Shown here: positions 8,342 through 11,640 of the stretch, in pieces
Layout: every line of letters starts with the position of its first letter
Numbering within the stretch: position 1 is the first letter of the stretch
Assembly (NCBI GenBank): GCA_900642245.1
Contig: CAAAJI010000371.1
Coordinates: 8,364-20,003 of the forward strand
DNA: 11,640 nt
Source of the DNA: Fragilaria radians
Lineage: Eukaryota; Bacillariophyta; Fragilariophyceae; Fragilariales; Fragilariaceae
Reading direction: 5' to 3'
Translations under genes and position numbers: made by a program
Notes under the pieces: generated by a model
What the model was told of the DNA's origin: nothing
Database searches by the model: none
Seen by the model: only the letters and a program-made list of their open reading frames with translations

Positions 8342-8416
8342 AAACATATTAGTGAGGTTTGAACCCACTAACCTCAAAATAGTTTACCTTAAAGAATTAG
8401 AAAATGAAATATGTTT
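8342..8416 (-). repeat. tRNA-like fold, probably a decayed tRNA or tRNA-derived element
   Basis: AAACATATT (8342-8350) and its perfect complement AATATGTTT (8408-8416) enclose 57 bases, so the whole unit is 75 bases, the size of a tRNA. On the minus strand the 3' half contains GTGGG-TTCAAAC-CTCAC (8353-8369). This is a 5-bp stem with one G.T pair and a canonical seven-base T-loop, also close to a Pol III B box. The next bases start the acceptor strand, as in a tRNA. The D-arm and A box are poor and the anticodon stem is imperfect, so no anticodon is assigned. It is probably not functional. Confidence 0.3.
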
Positions 8417-8907
8417 ACGTATACAGTTGGGTTAGACAATAAGGTCCAACGTCAAATATTCAACGCACTAACTAAACCTATAGGTTAGTTAATTAAGCTA
8501 ATAATGCGGTTAATATGGCCTAGGGAAAATAGATCTTATTTACAAGTGCCAAAGTGCACTCCAGATTCACTGGAAATTTCGGTGATCAAGATTGAATCCT
8601 TGGAGGGATTGAATCAGTTAAGTTCTACAACTAAAAAGAATTATAATTATTCAAATTACACTTCTATCACCTATACCACATTAGGATACTTCTACAGGCC
8701 TAATCAGTGGCATAGTGCATTAAACATTTATAGCATCTACGTGCTACTGAAAGAAGACAAAGATTACGCCGTTTAAGGAGCTCTTTTGGAAGATAAAGAC
8801 CCAGTAGAGAAAGGAGATGTTAAGTATGCGTACACAGATTCCAAGAGTCAAGAAGTTGTGTCATTTGCTCCCTATTCTCCCCCCTGATTCCTCAGAAGAC
8901 AACCAAG
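8417..8907. other. Expected place of the gypsy 5' LTR and leader
   Basis: A complete Ty3/gypsy element should have an LTR and a tRNA primer-binding site just before Gag. I could not delimit either: no clear TG...CA pair and no primer-binding site beginning TGG complementary to a known tRNA end is evident. The 90-codon open frame at 8504-8776 has no known motif and is probably chance. The 3' LTR is outside the window, so the two cannot be compared. Confidence 0.35.
8470..8490. repeat. Near-perfect palindrome
   Basis: AACTAAACC and GGTTAGTT flank a central TATA, giving a two-fold symmetric site with one bulged A. It could be a hairpin or a protein-binding site, or chance. It lies about 420 bases upstream of the gypsy Gag start, where the element's LTR would be expected. 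Confidence 0.35.
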
Positions 8908-10295
8908 ATGGAAGAAGAAAAAGGGAAGTTCATTGCATTTGACTTGAAGACCAGGGTTGGACAACCTTCCAACGCCACCAAGTACAAGAAGTACGTCAGG
9001 AAGTTCAAAGAGGGCACTCCCCAGGAATGGATAGACATGCTCAGAGACTTGGAGGAGATTTGGACCCAGAATTCCATGGCGGGGGCACTGATAGGGCCTC
9101 TACAGTGAGATTGTTGGTGCATGGATAGAGCGCAGTTGCATTTGAGACAGCCCTCCAACATGCCATGACAGCAGAAGAGGGTCAGGCAAGTCCAATCAGT
9201 GTAGAACACGTCAACCAAGCCTTGAATGCAGTCACAGAGACAGTTTTTCCGCACCGGGCATTGGAAACTCAGTGACTTTGGATGAACAGGAAGATGTTTA
9301 AACCGGTAGAGTTGACCACAAGACAGATGGCTGCTTCAATCAACCGTTTGAACAATGCCTTACCTTTCTTTCCCACTGCAACAGAAGCCTCCAAGTTTTC
9401 AGAAATTGAGCTTATTGGGGTTTTGGAATGGTCTCTTCCAGCTACATGGAGGGCCAAGTTTGACCTGGACAGCTACATCCCCACTCTTCACTCAAGGGCC
9501 AAGTTGATTGAAGCCTGTGAAGCAATTGAACGAAGTGAAAGCGAGGTGGAAAGACCATCCAGGGAGGAGAGCAGCCAAAGTCACAGAAATATGAAAAGGT
9601 CTGCTGGAAAGAACAGCACAGAACCACAGTAAAAGCAGAAAAGTGATGGTAAACACTGCTGCAGTGAACATGGGTATAACCCTACACACGCTATAGCAGA
9701 CTGCTAAACACTAAAAAATCGGGCAAAAGCCACAAATCACGCCCCAAAGGCCGACAAACGCAGTTTTTCCAACCAGAGTATCCACAAGGAGATCAACCTG
9801 CAAGCCAAGACATCATCCAAGAAGAAGATTCTGGAGATGTATGCCTCAATTGTCAAGAGAGAGCAAGCCAAGTTAGATGGCAGCAAGAAGCCAGAAAAAC
9901 GCAGGAAAATTGTAGCACTCGAGAGTGAAAGTGATGATGAAATGTCACTTCAAGTCATCTGCGCTCCGCAGAAGAAATATAAGAAGAAAACCACCATCAA
10001 CACCTTGGATGTGAGTGCTGAGGAGATGGATTATCAGAAGAAACTCAAGTGGTTGAAGGACCATGGAGAATGGACTGGAGAAGAAGGCAACAATACAGGA
10101 AAAGAATACTCTGGCAATGATTCCGCTTACCATACACCCGTGGGATCATTAATTAGTAATAGAAACTGTTACAAATACTTTAATTCCACGGCAACACTAC
10201 TTAGACCTAGTAAAAAGTCCAAAATAGAGCAATTATCATCATTTACAATTGGATATATAGCCACCATAAAGGGTAGTAAAGACCCAATCCTCTGG
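8908..10295 (+). pseudogene. gag: Gag region of the Ty3/gypsy element, broken
   Basis: Gag builds the virus-like particle and packages element RNA. The ATG at 8908 has A at -3 and G at +4, follows a long stretch without coding sequence and opens MEEEKGKFIAFDLKTRVGQP. The reading leaves this frame inside the G-run at 9081-9085 and continues at 9084 with GTDRASTVRLLVHG, AVAFETALQHA and AVTETVFPHRALETQ. After a TGA at 9273 come LNNALPFFPTATEASKF and LEWSLPATWRAKFDL (about 9423-9470), a block I recall as conserved in diatom gypsy Gags. Then comes a Cys/His cluster (9660-9704, C-x2-H-x5-H-x4-C) in the place of the usual CCHC zinc knuckle, and a lysine-rich tail with KREQAKLDGSKK. Stops at 9126, 9273, 9630 and 9705 break it. 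The stop at 10296 precedes the protease. Confidence 0.85.
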
Positions 10296-10301
10296 TAAAG
10301 C

Positions 10302-11000
10302 ATGAGAATCTTGCTAGACTCAGGCTGTGCAGCAACCCTGATTAACCAGAACTTAGTAAAAGCACTTAAAACCACGAAATGCCCCATGTTTACTATAGCT
10401 AAACCAGACAAAAGCTTAAGATCTCTAGCTGATTTGAGAGAATTAAACAAGAGGATAAAAAGAAAACCATTTCCAATACCTAAAATCAATGATCTCTTGC
10501 AAAAATTAGAAGTATTCTATTTTGCAACATCATTAGATCTTAACATGGGTTACTATCACATAGGATTGACTCCTTATGCATCTACCCTATGTACTGTGGT
10601 ATTACCCTGGGGTAAATACAAGTATTTGAGACTGCCCATGGGATTATGTAATAGCCCAGACATTTTCCAAGAGAAAATGAGTGAATTGATGCCTGGTCTG
10701 GAATTTGCCAAAGCTTGCCTTGATGATCTCTTAGTAGTGTCAAAAGACACCTTTGAGAGTCATGTAAGCACCTAGAAGAAGTTTTCACCAGATTGGCAAG
10801 TGCAGGGTTGAAAATCATCGCCTCAAAAAGTCATTTCTGCGGTGATAAACTTGAATATCTATGATACCTTATTAATAGGAGAGAAGTTAGACCCACTATA
10901 AAAAGGGGAAGCAATTTTTAAAATAGATGCACCAAAGACTAGAAAGCAGTTAAGACGCTTCATAGGAATGGTTAACTGCTATAGGGACATGTGGCCATAA
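10302..11000 (+). pseudogene. pol: Protease stub fused to reverse transcriptase of the Ty3/gypsy element
   Basis: It starts with RILLDSGCAATLINQ. DSG (Asp codon 10317-10319) is the active site of the retropepsin that cuts the polyprotein. Only about 20 further residues follow before the sequence jumps, still in frame, to CPMFTIAKPDK at 10380, the N-terminal part of RT. The rest of the protease and the linker are missing. RT landmarks are LADLRELNKRIKRKPFPIPK, TSLDLNMGYYHI (first catalytic Asp, 10536-10538), VLPWGKYKYLRLPMGLCNSP, and ACLDDLLVVSK (10713-10745), where the usual aromatic residue before x-D-D is Cys. The frame stops at TAG 10773. Homology goes on in the next frame (LEEVFTRLASAGLK, then a TGA at 10862). 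After another shift near 10900 come QLRRFIGMVNCYRDMWP and a TAA at 10998. Confidence 0.9.
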
Positions 11001-11455
11001 AGGTCGCACCTATTAGCACCATTATCTTCCCTCACCTTGTCTACATCAAAAGGCTTTTGAGGACATGGAAAAGCTCATAGCAAAAGAAACATTGCTTACA
11101 TATCCAAATTTCAATAAATTGTTTGAAATACACACAGATGCAAGCAAAGTCCAGTTATGAGCTTGTGTATCACAACAGGGAAGACCTGTGGCCTTCTACA
11201 GCAGAAAATTAAATCCGGCATAGACCCGATACACCACCACAGAAAGGAAGTTACTATCCATTGTAGAAACATTTAAAGAATTTAGAAACATTCTTTTAGG
11301 ACAACAAATAATTGTCCACACAGATCATGCAAATCAATCCCACAAAACTTCAACTCTAACAGAGCTATGAGATGGAGACTTTTCATTTAAGAATACTCTC
11401 CTGATCTACAATATATAAAAGGGGAAAACAATGTTGTAGCTGATGCGCTAGTCGT
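11001..11455 (+). pseudogene. pol: RNase H domain of the Ty3/gypsy element, broken
   Basis: RNase H removes the RNA strand after reverse transcription. RSHLLAPLSSLT follows the RT in the old frame. A further frame opens at 11047 with QKAFEDMEKLIAKETLLTYP. Acidic catalytic positions are still readable: HTDAS (Asp 11137-11139), TTERK (Glu 11242-11244) and HTDH (Asp 11323-11325). Stops at 11158 and 11221 interrupt it. After a shift in the A-run at 11344-11347 come NRAMRWRLFI, a TAA at 11388, and YIKGENNVVADAL (about 11409-11450), the end motif of gypsy RNase H. The RT-RNase H junction seems shortened near 11030-11047, where roughly a dozen residues normally present are not found. Confidence 0.88.
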
Positions 11456-11640
11456 TTACCCCAAACGTCCACATCCTATGAGGATTCCCAAGAATCATTC
11501 TATGCTCTTGTTGAATGTCATGAATACAAAAATACGAATGCAGATAAGTATGACTTCCACCCTCTATCTTATGAACACTTGGAACTGGCGCAGAAGCGTG
11601 ATCCACAGTTAAAGCAAGAACTTTTAAATAATACCAGTAA
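11450..11640 (+). pseudogene. pol: RNase H to integrase connecting region, open to the window end
   Basis: After an apparent one-base loss at about 11450 the frame changes, and SRLPQTSTSYEDSQESFYAL follows directly on the 'DAL' of the RNase H end motif. The frame then stays open to the last base (VECHEYKNTNADKYDFHP and ELAQKRDPQLKQELLNN). Such acidic, variable spacers precede the HHCC zinc finger of gypsy integrases, which should start beyond 11640. No stop is present in this last piece. Confidence 0.75.

Larger units (their letters stand above)
8908..11640 (+). mobile_element. Ty3/gypsy LTR retrotransposon, degraded, continues past the window end
   Basis: Order Gag - protease - RT - RNase H, with the pre-integrase stretch reaching the last base, is that of Ty3/gypsy (Metaviridae-type) elements. 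Gag and Pol appear to have been one continuous frame, since the same frame runs from 9084 to about 10770 broken only by stops. Frame changes are seen near 9081-9085, 10770, 10900, 11045, 11345 and 11450, and in-frame stops at 9126, 9273, 9630, 9705, 10296, 10862, 10998, 11158, 11221 and 11388. The copy cannot encode a working set of proteins. Integrase and the 3' LTR are expected beyond 11640. Confidence 0.9.

Noticed and set aside
8504..8776. Plus-strand frame of 90 codons just before Gag
   Set aside because: It starts from a non-ATG codon by chance context, has Asn/Tyr/Ser-rich composition and no motif, and lies where non-coding LTR or leader is expected.
8892..9689. Minus-strand open frames opposite Gag (for example 8892-9254 and 9492-9689)
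   Set aside because: The plus strand carries recognisable Gag homology across the whole stretch, so the minus-strand frames are antisense shadows.
10296..10302. Programmed readthrough or frameshift between Gag and Pol at the TAA 10296
   Set aside because: Gag and Pol are in the same frame and several other stops lie within Gag itself, so this stop is more simply one more disabling mutation. No pseudoknot or slippery site was seen.

Overview
The window looks like nuclear DNA of a eukaryotic alga, most likely a diatom or another stramenopile. It is AT-rich and gene-poor, with no bacterial operon structure. It holds one intact, intron-free gene for a Golgi-type GT15 (KRE2/MNT1-like) mannosyltransferase. 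Around it lie decayed mobile elements whose protein signatures match, from memory, families abundant in diatom genomes. No database search was run, so the lineage is an inference.

Layout from left to right. Positions 1-1600 hold no recognisable gene, only small repeats, a possible Ty1/copia integrase scrap near 846-899, and a purine-rich tract at 1591-1600. A TG...CA-bounded stretch at 1601-1913 could be a solo or 3' LTR. From about 1997 to 3588 there is a heavily broken relic of a tyrosine-recombinase-like (Crypton-like) gene. It was pieced together from short homologous blocks in different frames, and no long open reading frame reveals it. Positions 3589-4775 are anonymous DNA leading up to the host gene. 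The GT15 gene is at 4776-6029 on the plus strand.

Convergent to it, on the minus strand at about 6373-7250, is a broken Ty1/copia reverse transcriptase. An unassigned minus-strand frame of 122 codons with a single stop lies at 7718-8086. A tRNA-sized fold with a canonical T-arm sits at 8342-8416, and a short palindrome at 8470-8490. From 8908 to the window end runs a Ty3/gypsy element (Gag, protease stub, reverse transcriptase, RNase H, start of the pre-integrase region). It carries several frameshifts and in-frame stops, and an in-frame deletion that joins the protease directly to the RT. Its integrase and 3' LTR lie outside the window, and its 5' LTR could not be delimited.

The genes do not form a pathway. 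The picture is one expressed-looking glycosylation gene in a graveyard of at least three transposon classes. I found no convincing new biological system. The points most worth a second look are the otherwise invisible recombinase relic, the altered active-site motifs of the GT15 protein, and the protease-RT deletion of the gypsy copy.
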